From assembly GCF_035046485.1 (NCBI RefSeq), contig NC_085136.1:320816175-320880174 (forward strand): DNA of 64,000 nt. The letters run 5' to 3'. The position numbers and the translations under genes were made by a program. The DNA comes from Aedes albopictus. Taxonomy: Eukaryota; Arthropoda; Insecta; Diptera; Culicidae. The first letter of the stretch is position 1, and the number at the start of each line of letters is the position of its first letter. The notes below the pieces were generated by a model. It worked only from the letters and a program-made list of their open reading frames with translations, was not told the origin of the DNA and made no database searches. Shown piece by piece: positions 9,603 through 19,600 of the stretch.

Positions 9603-11766
9603 TTCAGATTTATTGATGAACCAGTTCAATGCAAACGCTATATGGCACACGCGGATCGTGTTGCTTAAACGAGTTTGCTCCCTAACGACTACTACAAGCA
9701 GCCGGTCGGTACCACACGACGGCACAGACACCGCCAGCACCAGCTGTAGAAGCAGCAGTCGTCAGAGAACACATTAAGGACATGCGCATATTAGCAAGTC
9801 AATAAATTCCAACCCCTTTTGCTAACCGGAAAACATGGCACGCGATGCGAATGGATGGGGAATGGAGCTGCAATAAGGGGAGCAGGGCAGCGACGCCATC
9901 ATCATTATCGTCACGTTGTCAGTTTCGAGGTCCTCGAAAAAAGGCCATTAGCTGAAAGTACGTACTTGGTATCCCGGTCTGAGCGGGGGTGAGTATAAAT
10001 TTGTAATTTAGTACTTACGACCAGATACGGAAAGATGGATGGAAATGAAGAGTTTTCCTCTATAAGACGTGAATGAATCGAAAAATAAATTATTATTCAG
10101 TTTTACTAATGTTTATAATTTCATTCAACATGTTGCGATTTGATCCATTTGAATTTTCTAAGAGAAACAGATGAGCTTTTTCGTTATTCCAGACAGTATT
10201 TTGCGGATTTTCTTTTCCTAGACATGTAGACAAGTCTTGAATCAATCTCAAGTCTTTTCTTTAGTAAGCAGAAAAGATTCTAAAAGCCGTGATAAAACCT
10301 ACAGTATTATATGTCAGTTTTATGATAGTTCTATTAAGCTCTGTTAAAACAATAGGCAAAATACATTTTCAACGGAGTTACAAATCTAGTTCCTAAAACT
10401 TGGAAAAACATTAAAAAAAACAAGCAACAGCGTCAAAGTCACGTCTTGTCCAACTTGGGTATCATCTCGTCAACACCGGAAGAGGTACCTTCTACTCTAG
10501 TAGCATCCGATGCTCAAATCAGCACAAAACCCACCAAGAAGAGCCCGAGAACATTTCTCGATGTCGTTTATTATTCCAACCATATTCTATCACCACCGTA
10601 CCACTTGGCAACGCAAGAATCCACTCAATCACTGCGTCGTCGCGTCATTCGTTTCGTCGCACCTTTCTGACTTACGTTCTGCTTTGTGGTGTGTAATACC
10701 TCAGCGTGGCTGTGCTGATGAATGAGAAAAAGTGCATTCGGGCGACGGACAGTGGCGGCGGCAGCGATGCTACTTGAGAATGTGCAGTTTTTTCATGAAT
10801 GAAATCGAGAAGAACTTTGGATTTGGATTGAGAAACGTGATGTTTTCATCATCATCGGTGCAGCAGCATCCCACGTCGAAACCATCGTGACAGGCAAAAC
10901 GCAATCTGCCTTCGTGGGGGTGGCAAGAATAACAGAAATTGACACTTGTCGTCTCGGAAACCATGGTAAGGTACCCACTTAAGGGTCCCGGTTGACGTGA
11001 CAGACAGTTTTGTCTTCATTCATGTGTCAGAGCCGTACATTGGATTGGTTTGCGGTGAGAAAGGCGTGGATGATCGTTCAGAAACTGCGTTAATTTTTAA
11101 GGAGTTGGATTGTTGGTCAAAAATCTACGATCAATGCATTTCTTTCAAGCTTCATATGTAAAGCACAATAACTAGCATTCGTGATTCCTGAACAACCCCC
11201 CAGCAGTAATGGACCGAGCAGCTATTTATAGAGGATGAGCAACTGTGCGAAATGGCACCTCCAGGCTCGACTGCAAACCGTATTGGTAGGTACAAGCGAA
11301 TGCTAGAGCCGACAACGGCAATCGACTTCAAAAGATAGGTATGCATAAATTTTAATAGGCATTTTGGTTGACTGACTACGTTTACGAGCTGAGCTGTCGG
11401 GAACATCATCGGGATCGGGAAAGTGACTGGCAAGGGTAAGGGAGATGAGCTGCTATCAGACGGAAACATGCCATCATAGACGGCAGACACTGTTTGGGCA
11501 GTAATTCCCAACAAATATGACACTGCCCACAATCTGCGCGATCAGATATTTGTCAAACTGTTGCTTCCACCTTTCAATACCGCGAGCTCTTTATGGGATG
11601 CGATGAGTTCCGTTATTCCGTGCAGTGCATCGACTGGGCTTTAGAATCACCCCAAAGATTTCGCTTCGAACGGTGTATTTTATCTCGTATTGAGCTATTC
11701 AACTATCACTTTTGCCTCTGTATGTGCTCTTTCTTGTTCTACTGAGTAGCACGCTGTACTGATAAA
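9603..11766. other. unassigned, single-copy-looking flank of the BEL/Pao insertion
   Basis: Complex sequence without recognised repeats or domains. The 126-residue minus frame at 11152-11532 has no motif I recognise and no supporting context. This interval may be host intron or intergenic DNA. Confidence 0.4.
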
Positions 11767-11771
11767 GCCAT
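11767..11771. repeat. target-site duplication GCCAT (left)
   Basis: Five bases directly preceding the left LTR. They match the five bases following the right LTR at 22335-22339. Five-base duplications are usual for LTR-retrotransposon integrases. Confidence 0.93.
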
Positions 11772-12434
11772 TGTTAAAACACCAAGGGGCTACACTTTCT
11801 TTCAGCTTTGTAGAACAGCTCAAGCTAAAATATATTTCAATATTAAGGAGGAAATCAGACAATCTACTGTACAATACTTACAATTTGGTGTAGGCTTAGT
11901 ATTCTTAGGTTAAGTTTGAATAAGGATCAGTGAGTGTTTACTGGACGCTGTAATAGTAGATATACGTTTTAGTTTAAATTCGGTAAAGAATAATCCCAAT
12001 CCAACTCACAAGCTTAATACAATTCGCTTTTTCAGTAATTATGCGGCTCGAATATTCTCGACCTAAGCTTTCGTACACTACCTATAGGAACAATTTAGGG
12101 TTATTCGCATCACCGATATTTAGCTATTAAATTCAACGTTTTCACCTTTAGTATAAGAAATCCACAACAGCGTATGATACGAATTCAGTAGCAATAATAA
12201 CTTATAACTATAACTGATGTTTTAGGATAATCAAATTAATTTTAATTTAGGTTTAGATAGACACTCGTAGATCACCACGTTGAGGTAACTTTCGATTACG
12301 GTTTTGTTGTTATTGCATTATCATCGTTGCGTCCTGCTGTCATCGATATCCCCTTATCACATGGGTAAGTGTGAGTGACTCTATCAGAGCCGGACTCAGT
12401 CGGCTGTACAGTGAGGCGTGGCGATGCAGCAACA
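11772..12434 (-). repeat. 3' LTR of BEL/Pao element
   Basis: 663 bp, matching the other LTR except at 12367 (A versus T). On the minus strand it begins TGTTGCTGCATCGCC and ends in TTTTAACA, giving the TG...CA ends typical of LTRs. The integrase frame runs into it and stops at 12296. Confidence 0.96.
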
Positions 12435-12445
12435 TTCCCGCCTCC
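12435..12445 (-). promoter_or_regulatory. polypurine-tract-like sequence
   Basis: The minus strand reads GGAGGCGGGAA directly upstream of the 3' LTR. This is the expected place for the plus-strand primer. It includes one C, so it is a candidate only. Confidence 0.5.
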
Positions 12446-13688
12446 GTAACACTGCGTGTTCAAAGCAGTTTTACCAGAAGATATCACGTCTAGTACAGCC
12501 AGCTTGCACGCCGGCCTTCTCATAAACCCTGTACTTGTTTGCACAGTTGCTCGCCGCACCCGTCCGTCTGGCCCTGGCTGCATTTCGGTTACTCGTCCAC
12601 GAATCCAGCTGTTCCGTTTTGAGGCCTCCGCTACAAGTACTAAGTCTCCCACTTCGATGGGCTTGGTATCGCAGAACCATTTAGTCCGCCGGCAGATGGT
12701 CGGCAAGTATTCTTTCAGCCAACGGTGCCAAAAGATGTCCAACTGATGACATATCTGCTTCCAGTTGTTGGAAACTGCTTCACGATGATCGGTGGGGTTC
12801 TTTGGCGGTTGCTTGACTCCTTTTGAGCTTCCGAGTAAGAAGTGGTTCGGTGTGAGAGCTTCTTGTTCTTCCGATTCCAACGGTAGGTAGGTCAGCGGTC
12901 GAGAGTTGACAATACTCTCCGCTTCCGCCAGCAATGTTAGCAATCCTTCATCGTTTAACTTACGGCCAGTGTCGATGTTCTCGATAGCGGCTTTCACGGA
13001 GCGCACCATCCTTTCCCAAGCTCCGCCCATGTGCGGGGCTGACGGCGGATTAAAGAACCACTTGGTGTTGGAGTTTGTAAAGGTCTCTGCTAATCCGTTG
13101 TTGATTTGCTCTTTAAGCAGTTTCTCGGCACCTTGAAAATTGGTGCCGTTGTCACTATAAACTTCTAGAGGTGCTCCACGGCGCGCGACGAAACGACGAA
13201 AACAAGTGATGCAGCTCTCCGTACTCAGGCTGTGTGCCACTTCGAGGTGAACTGCTCTTAAAGTTAGGCACGTAAATAGGGCCACCCAGCGTTTTACGTG
13301 ACTACGTCCTACCTTCACTAGTACTGGCCCGAAGTAGTCTACACCCACATTTGTAAACGGTCGTTCAAAGGACGCCAGTCTGGCGGCTGGCAATGGTGCC
13401 ATCTTCGGCGTAGATGGCAGACATTTGTAAATTTTACACCATTGGCAAGTTCTTGCTGTTTTGCGTACTGCAGCGCGAAGTTGCGGTATGTAGAAATTTT
13501 GCCGCACTTCGTTCACGACGGTTTCGGCATTTATATGATGGTTTTGGCGATGATAGTCATCCAGAAGGAGAACTGTTACTCGATGTGACTTCGGTAGAAT
13601 TATCGGGAACTTGGTATTAAATCCAACGTAGGAGGCTGAGCCGATACGCCCGTTTTGCCGCAGTACTCCGAATTCGTCAAAATAGGGT

Positions 13689-13698
13689 GACAAATTGG
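13689..13698. repeat. candidate 10-bp target duplication of the foldback-like insertion (left)
   Basis: GACAAATTGG here matches 16922-16931. The pol reading phase on the two sides agrees if one copy is treated as the duplication. The same 10-mer also occurs at 14018-14027 inside the insert, so its uniqueness is limited. Confidence 0.75.
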
Positions 13699-13701
13699 AA
13701 T

Positions 13702-13990
13702 CTATGACAAAAGGTCGAAAGACAAAAGGTCGAAGGACAAAAGGTCGAAGGACAAAAGGTCGAATGGACAAAAGGTCGAATGGACAAAAGGTCGAATGGA
13801 CAAAAGGTCGAATGGACAAAAGGTCGAATGGACAAAAGGTCGAATGGACAAAAGGTCGAATGGACAAAAGGTCGAATGGACAAAAGGTCGAATGGACAAA
13901 AGGTCGAATGGACAAAAGGTCGAATGGGACAAAAGGTCGAATGGGACAAAAGGTCGAATGGACAAAAGGTCGAATGGACAAAAGGTCTAA
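13702..13990 (+). repeat. left inverted array of the 16-bp unit
   Basis: About 17 units of GAATGGACAAAAGGTC or shorter variants. The outermost units are shortened (GAAGGACAAAAGGTC), two carry an extra G, and the array decays into GTCTAAAAGGGTAAAG at its inner edge. The repetitive frames on both strands are not genes. Confidence 0.95.
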
Positions 13991-14603
13991 AAGGGTAAAG
14001 AGGTTAAATAGACTAAAGACAAATTGGAAGACATGAAAAAGTGATCAGAATTCGACAGAAAAACGACGATTAAAAAATAGAACGAGTGATAGAAAAACTA
14101 TTCAACAACTTCAAAACAATCATTATTGGAAAATAGGAAAGTGTCTTCTAAAACTTGCAATAGCTTATATGCAGCATTTTTTACCGCATTGCAATTCGAA
14201 ATAGATGCCCATAAATGATGAAAAGTAATGTTAAGTTAAGGTTAAATCTGGAAAATAATATTTCTTGCATGGCATGTCACGCAGAAATTGTGCCCATTTA
14301 CGCTCATCTTTCACTGAACTTCTCAGTTTCATTTACCTTACAAAAGAGAAGGAGAAAAAACGCACAATAAAATGTACATAATTTCTCTCACGCAGAGTTT
14401 TTGTGTGGGTGATTAGAGTGCTGCGTGAGAGCAATGAGAGCCCGAAGATCATAATCCCAGTGCGCAATTTCTGCGCGCACGCAGCAAAAACAGAACTCAG
14501 TGCACACGCAGTGTGTTTAAAGGGGTCAGTGTTGTGTGAGCATTTGGTGAACCGAAAGCATGCCAGTAAGTCCAAAACCCGCTAAGGGGTATCAAATCAT
14601 GTG
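13991..14603. other. foldback-like element, left interior
   Basis: AT-rich sequence followed by a stretch rich in CGCACGCAG/GTGCACGCAG-like motifs (14380-14520). A related motif set (GCGCGCACAAAATGTGCACG) occurs at 15700-15740 on the other side of the central palindrome, so the interior may once have been symmetric. No coding region is recognised. Confidence 0.5.
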
Positions 14604-15540
14604 ATATCAGAGACAAGCAGACGTCTTAAGCTGGTCAAGGACTTACAGTTGATGAATATTTTGGTTCCAAATTCCACCAACAGGTGGTGCTAGTGAGCTA
14701 ACAAATTTTGTTTTCCATAAATATCAGGAAAATTTGCAAAAAAAAATGCAACTAGCGCCACCTAGCTACAGAAACTCGAAGCAAACGATAATTATCCTGA
14801 AAGCCCTTGATCTACCAAACAATTTTGCCAAAGACACCATCTTTCTTAAGAATCAGAATGCTGAGATATGTGAAATGTAAAATTTGTACGCTATTTAGCG
14901 CCACCTAGCGGTGAAATCACAAATCACACGGCCCATATTCTGAAAGCCCTTGACAAGCTGAACAACTTTGCCGAAGAAACCAACTCTCTAAGTAATCAGG
15001 TTCCTGAGATATATGGGATGGAAATTTTGTCAGTGTTGCATCTGCTTGTCTAAGATATCACTTAAATCACAGACAAGTAGATGTGACACTAGCGAAATTT
15101 CAATCTCATATATCTCATGATCCTGATTACTTAGAGAGTTGGTGTCTTCGGCAAAGTTGTTTGGCTGGTCAAGGGCTAACCGATAATAAGACTAAAGATT
15201 TAAAATTCTACCACTAGGCGGCGCTAGAGAGCAAACAAATTTTAAATTTCGCATATCTCAGCATCCACATTTTGTAGAAAGATGGTGTCTTCGGCAATAT
15301 GGTTTGGTAGATCAAGGGCTTTCAGAATAATTACCGTTTGGTTCAAGTTTCAACAGCTACGCGGCGCTAGTTGCATTTTTTGGCAAATTTTCCTGATATT
15401 TATGAAAAACAAATTTTTTTAGCTCACTAGCACCGCCTAGCGGTGGAATTTTGAATCTTAAATCTTATTATCGGTTAGTCCTTGACCAGTCAAACAACTT
15501 TGCCGAAGACACCAACTTTCAACTTTCTAAGTAATCAGGA
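14604..15540. repeat. ~0.94-kb imperfect palindrome
   Basis: Arms of roughly 450 bp face each other around a centre near 15060. Matching blocks include CAACTAGCGCCACCTAGC (left) with GCGGCGCTAGTTGCA (right), and TCTCTAAGTAATCAGG (left) with CCTGATTACTTAGAGA (right). Each arm repeats a module with TTTGCCGAAGACACCA and GCGCCACCTAGCGG. A further partial module follows at 15470-15625. It is likely a MITE nested in the foldback-like element. Confidence 0.82.
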
Positions 15541-15625
15541 TCATGAGATATATGAGATTGAAATTTCGTTAGTGTCACATCTATTTGTCTGTGATTTATG
15601 TGATGTCTTAGACAAGCAAGTACTT

Positions 15626-16663
15626 TTATACTCCTGTGGTACACACAGTATTGCACTGGAAGCACGACTGAGTGCGCTCTCAACACGAATTTTTGTGTGC
15701 ACATTTTCTGCGCGCACAAAATGTGCACGCAGAAACTGAAAAAAAACATGCTTGTGGTAACACTTGTTTGAGCACTCATTTTGAGGGTGAGCGGGTGGTT
15801 TGTGTGTGAAAAAAGTTGCGTAGTTCACCCTCGCTCTTGTTTAAAGTCGTGTGTAGAGTGTATGTTTTCTCTTCACACGTTTCGCACTGAGGAGCATGCC
15901 ATCTCTGATTCCTTGAAAGAACAGCCTATGTGTTGAAGAAGGATGAATCATAGATCGGAATATTCTCATTTGAAATTTCAATCATTAATGCGATTAAATA
16001 AAGTCAAGCAGTCCATAAATTAGAAAAGGACAAATCTCTGGGTATTATAGGGGTGATCCATGAAGTACGTCACGATTATAGGGGGAGGGTGGTTTGCAAA
16101 AGTGTAACAAGCAATATAGTTAGTATTGGACAGGGAGAGGGGGATCGAAAATTCTCAATTTTTGGCGTAACGCCTGTATGAGCAAACAAAATGAAATTGT
16201 TTACTTATACAGTATAATTATTAGGATCTACCTATTAATTCAAGAGGGGATGATCACTAAGCACAAGTAGTTAATGAATGTTTCTGCAGTACAGTTAGAA
16301 AGAACAGATATTGAAAAAAAGAAGGCAAAATTTTTGATTGAAAAATAAGTCTCTAAGGAGTTATTTTTCAATCAAAAATTTCACTAACAAAAGTTAAAAG
16401 AACAGCCTATAAATTTAAGAAGGAAAAATTCCTGAACAAAAAACTAAACTAAATTGCCATTAAATAAATACTACATTAACAGAACTTGAAAGAACAGCCT
16501 ACAAACAAAAGAAGGAAAAATTTCCTATGGAAATGTTAGTGTCTGAATGCATATGATTTCTATAACAGCAATGTTTCTTTCAATGAGCGGCAACAAAGAC
16601 TTCTCAAAAATGTTTGTCTTATAAGCGAGAAATACCAGCTGGTAAATTGGTCTACTAAAATTC
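15626..16663. other. foldback-like element, right interior
   Basis: Contains three spaced copies of AAGAACAGCCT followed about 10 bases later by AAGAAGGA (15915, 16398, 16490). A hairpin with 21-bp arms lies at 16328-16348 and 16361-16381. A stretch GGTGATCCATGAAGTACGTC at 16050 resembles a widely dispersed mosquito repeat. No coding region is recognised. Confidence 0.55.
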
Positions 16664-19600
16664 GACCTTTTGTCCCATTCGACCTTTTGTCTTTTCGACC
16701 TTATGTCCATTCGACCTTTTGTCCATTCGACCTTTTGTCCATTCGACCTTTTGTCCATTCGACCTTTTGTCCATTCGACCTTTTGTCCATTCGACCTTTT
16801 GTCCATTCGACCTTTTATCCATTCGACCTTTTGTCCGTTCGATCCTTTGTCCATTCGACCTTTTGTCCATTCGACCTTTTGTCCTTCGACCTTTTGTCCT
16901 TCGACCTTCTGTCCCAAAGCCGACAAATTGGCGATAGGTGATGATTTCGACACTTCTGATTTCTCTGCTTTTAGTTGTAAAATCTCACTCGGAAATGATT
17001 CTTCTTGAGCGAGTCGCCAAAGAGTGTTCTCAGCCTCACGAATTTCTTCAGAGTTCAGCGGCCCTATGCTTCGCTGTTCCTTTGTCCTCCGTACATTGTA
17101 GATAAACCGCAAGGAATAGGCAGTAACTCTAAGAAGGCGAATCCAGCGAGAGAACCGTTCAATTGGAATTACCATTCCATGCGGCGAGACTTCGTGGACG
17201 AAACAGGTTCGAAGTTCTTCCTCTGTGCACAGATCCTTTGTACGATTCTGTTGTGGCCAATGCTGCTCGGAAGAATACAGAAACTGCGGTCCTTGAAACC
17301 ACCTTCCGTTCGGAGATAGACAGGGTCCACTACCCCACTTCGTGGCTTCATCTGCGGTGTTCATATTGGTAGGAACCCATTTCCACTCACTAGCTTCGGT
17401 AATTGTGAGTAGTTCTCCAATACGGCAGGCTACGTACTGCCGGTACCTACGGGCGTCTGATCGAATCCATGCTAGGACTGTGCTGGAGTCTGACCAGAAA
17501 ACCCTTCTTTCGATTGGAATTGTGTGATTTTCGCCAATAAAGGAAGCTAGCCTAGCGCCAAGGACGGCCGCTTGCAGCTCCAATCGAGGTATAGAGAGCG
17601 GCTTAAGGGGAGCCACTTTGGTCTTCGCCGCGATGAGACTACAGATGACCGTTCCATCGAGAAGCGTGAACCGGAAGTAGGCGGCTGCTGCGTATGCTTC
17701 TTCACCTGCATCCACGAAGAGGTGAAGTTGCACGGAACCCAGTGCCGATGAGACAGTTTTGCCGATGTAGTAGCGGGGGAGGCGAATACTGTCAACCTGG
17801 TTCAGCACACGTATCCATTTCATCCAGCGGTCGAATTCTTCATCGCCGATTTCCTCGTCCCAGTCCGTACCCGAGCGCCATATCGATTGGATTAAGATCT
17901 TTCCGTGCACGGTGTACATGGCCAACAGTCCGAGTGGATCGAACAAAGACATGACGCATCTTAGTACTTGACGCTTGGTTGGCCGCCGGCCATCGTCGAT
18001 GATCGCAGCTATGTCCTTCCGCATTTGCGTTGAAAATGACAGCACGTCCTCCGTTGGTAGCCACAGCATACCGAGAATCCTCTCCGTAACACCGCTGTTG
18101 TCTAACTGTAGATCTTTCGTCGTCGGAACCGTCGTTTCTCCCAGGTGGATGAGAATTTCGGTAGAGTTGGAGCGCCAACCCCGGATTTCAAACCCGCCTC
18201 TTCCGTGGATCATTTTCACCTCCGCTGCTACTCGTCGAGCTTCTTCCACCGTATCGAAACTATCCAAGTAGTCGTCCACGTAATGGCACTTGGTAATTCC
18301 TTCCACTGCCCTGGGATACTCCTGGGCAAAGTCCTCTGCATTCACGTTCTTGATATACTGCGCGCTAGAAGGAGAACAGGTAGAACCAAAGGTGGCCACA
18401 TCCATGAGATATACGTCTGGTTCCCTGCTCGAATCTTCTCTCATCAGGAATCTCTGTGCATGCCGGTCTTCTGGACGAATGCGGAGCTGGTGAAACATTT
18501 CACGGATGTCGGCGCTGACCGCCACGGCCTTTTCTCGGAAACGGAAAAGAACTCCAGGGAGCGAATTCAGGAGATCGGGTCCTTTCAGGAGAACAGTATT
18601 AAGGGAAATGCCGTCCACTTTGGCGGCCGCATCCCAAATTAACCTGATCTTCCCGGGTTTCTTAGGATTGGTGACAATTCCAATCGGGAGGTACCAAGTC
18701 CGACGTGGATCAGCTGACAAGAGCTCTTCTTCCGTGGCACGATGAGCATACCCCTTCTCTTCGTACTCCCGAATTTGTTGAATCACGGTCGCCTTCAGCA
18801 AGGGTTCTCGGGACATTCTCCGTTCTAGGCATTCCAACCGCCGGAGAGCCATGGAATAGCTTTCCGGAAATTCGAAGTGATCAAATCTCCAAAGCAGCCC
18901 GGTTTCAAACCTATCGGGCAAACGTACTGTGGTATCGCTTAGAATTTTCCTTGCTCGCATGGTTTCCGCTGACTCCAGTTGCACCGCTGGCTTGGCACCT
19001 GTATCTTCTTGCTCGAAGTACTGCTTGACGGTGTCGTGTAGGTCCATCTCCGGCGATTGCATGATATGGCAGCTTACTCCGACGGATTTCGTGTTGCTAC
19101 TTCCACCGTAGACGCACCAGCCGAGTCTTGTCTTGGTGGCGACGGGATCTCCTTGTTGTCCTTCTCGTAGTTTTAGCGGCAGTGAAAGATTCAGCTGATC
19201 GAGTCCAATAAGCAGGCGTGGGACAGCGTCCTCGTACCCTGATATGGGGACTCCTTTCAAGTGGGGGTATTGTTGTGTCAGCAGGTCCACATTTAGCGAC
19301 TGTATCGGTAGCTTTAGTTCGGACACTGTTCTAGCACTCCGAACTGAAAAGGACTTGCTCCCAGACAGTCCCGATATTCTGAAAGAAACCTCCTCAGAAT
19401 CTGCTTCACATCGCGTCACGTTACTAGTCCAGTTGAGGTACAATTTTCCCTTTGGTCCGGACTCACCGAGTTGTTGGGCTATTGATTTTTCAATCAACGT
19501 TAGGTCGGAACCATCATCTAGAAAGGCATACGTATGTATTTTGCCGGCCTTCCCTGTAAGCGTTACGGGGACGACGCGGAACAGCGTTTTCGATAGCTGG

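Larger units (their letters stand above)
12296..13698 (-). pseudogene. BEL/Pao pol 3' part: integrase and C-terminal domain, detached
   Basis: The segment encodes the DNA-integrating enzyme of the element. Visible in order: a zinc-binding H-H-C-C region ending in CQWC (near 13440), the catalytic core with the first Asp in VDYFGP (near 13340), the second Asp in SDNGTNF (near 13145) and the Glu in GAWERMV (near 13010), then a conserved C-terminal region (VGDLVLV near 12640). All three catalytic acids are present. The frame continues across the LTR border and stops inside the LTR. Upstream, the open frame extends into 16-bp repeats of the inserted element, so the Met at 13981 is not a real start; this part was once continuous with the RT/RNase H frame. 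Apart from that separation I see no stop or frameshift. Confidence 0.9.
13699..16921. mobile_element. foldback-like element with 16-bp tandem-repeat inverted ends
   Basis: This 3.2-kb insertion in BEL/Pao pol is bounded by inverted arrays of GAATGGACAAAAGGTC (13702-13990, and the reverse complement at 16664-16914). The middle holds a ~1-kb palindrome, a hairpin and three spaced copies of AGAACAGCCT. No transposase is seen. Inverted ends made of short tandem repeats are the hallmark of Foldback (FB)-type elements. FB and Mutator-like elements make 9-10 bp duplications, which fits the GACAAATTGG repeats. Family assignment is inference. Confidence 0.82.

Noticed and set aside
9255..9740. 161-residue minus-strand frame
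   Set aside because: Translation of the heptamer and nonamer arrays.
11152..11532. 126-residue minus-strand frame as a host gene
   Set aside because: No recognisable domain or supporting context; a frame of this length can occur by chance in DNA of this composition.
12456..13136. plus-strand frames opposite the integrase
   Set aside because: Antisense shadows of a conserved coding region.
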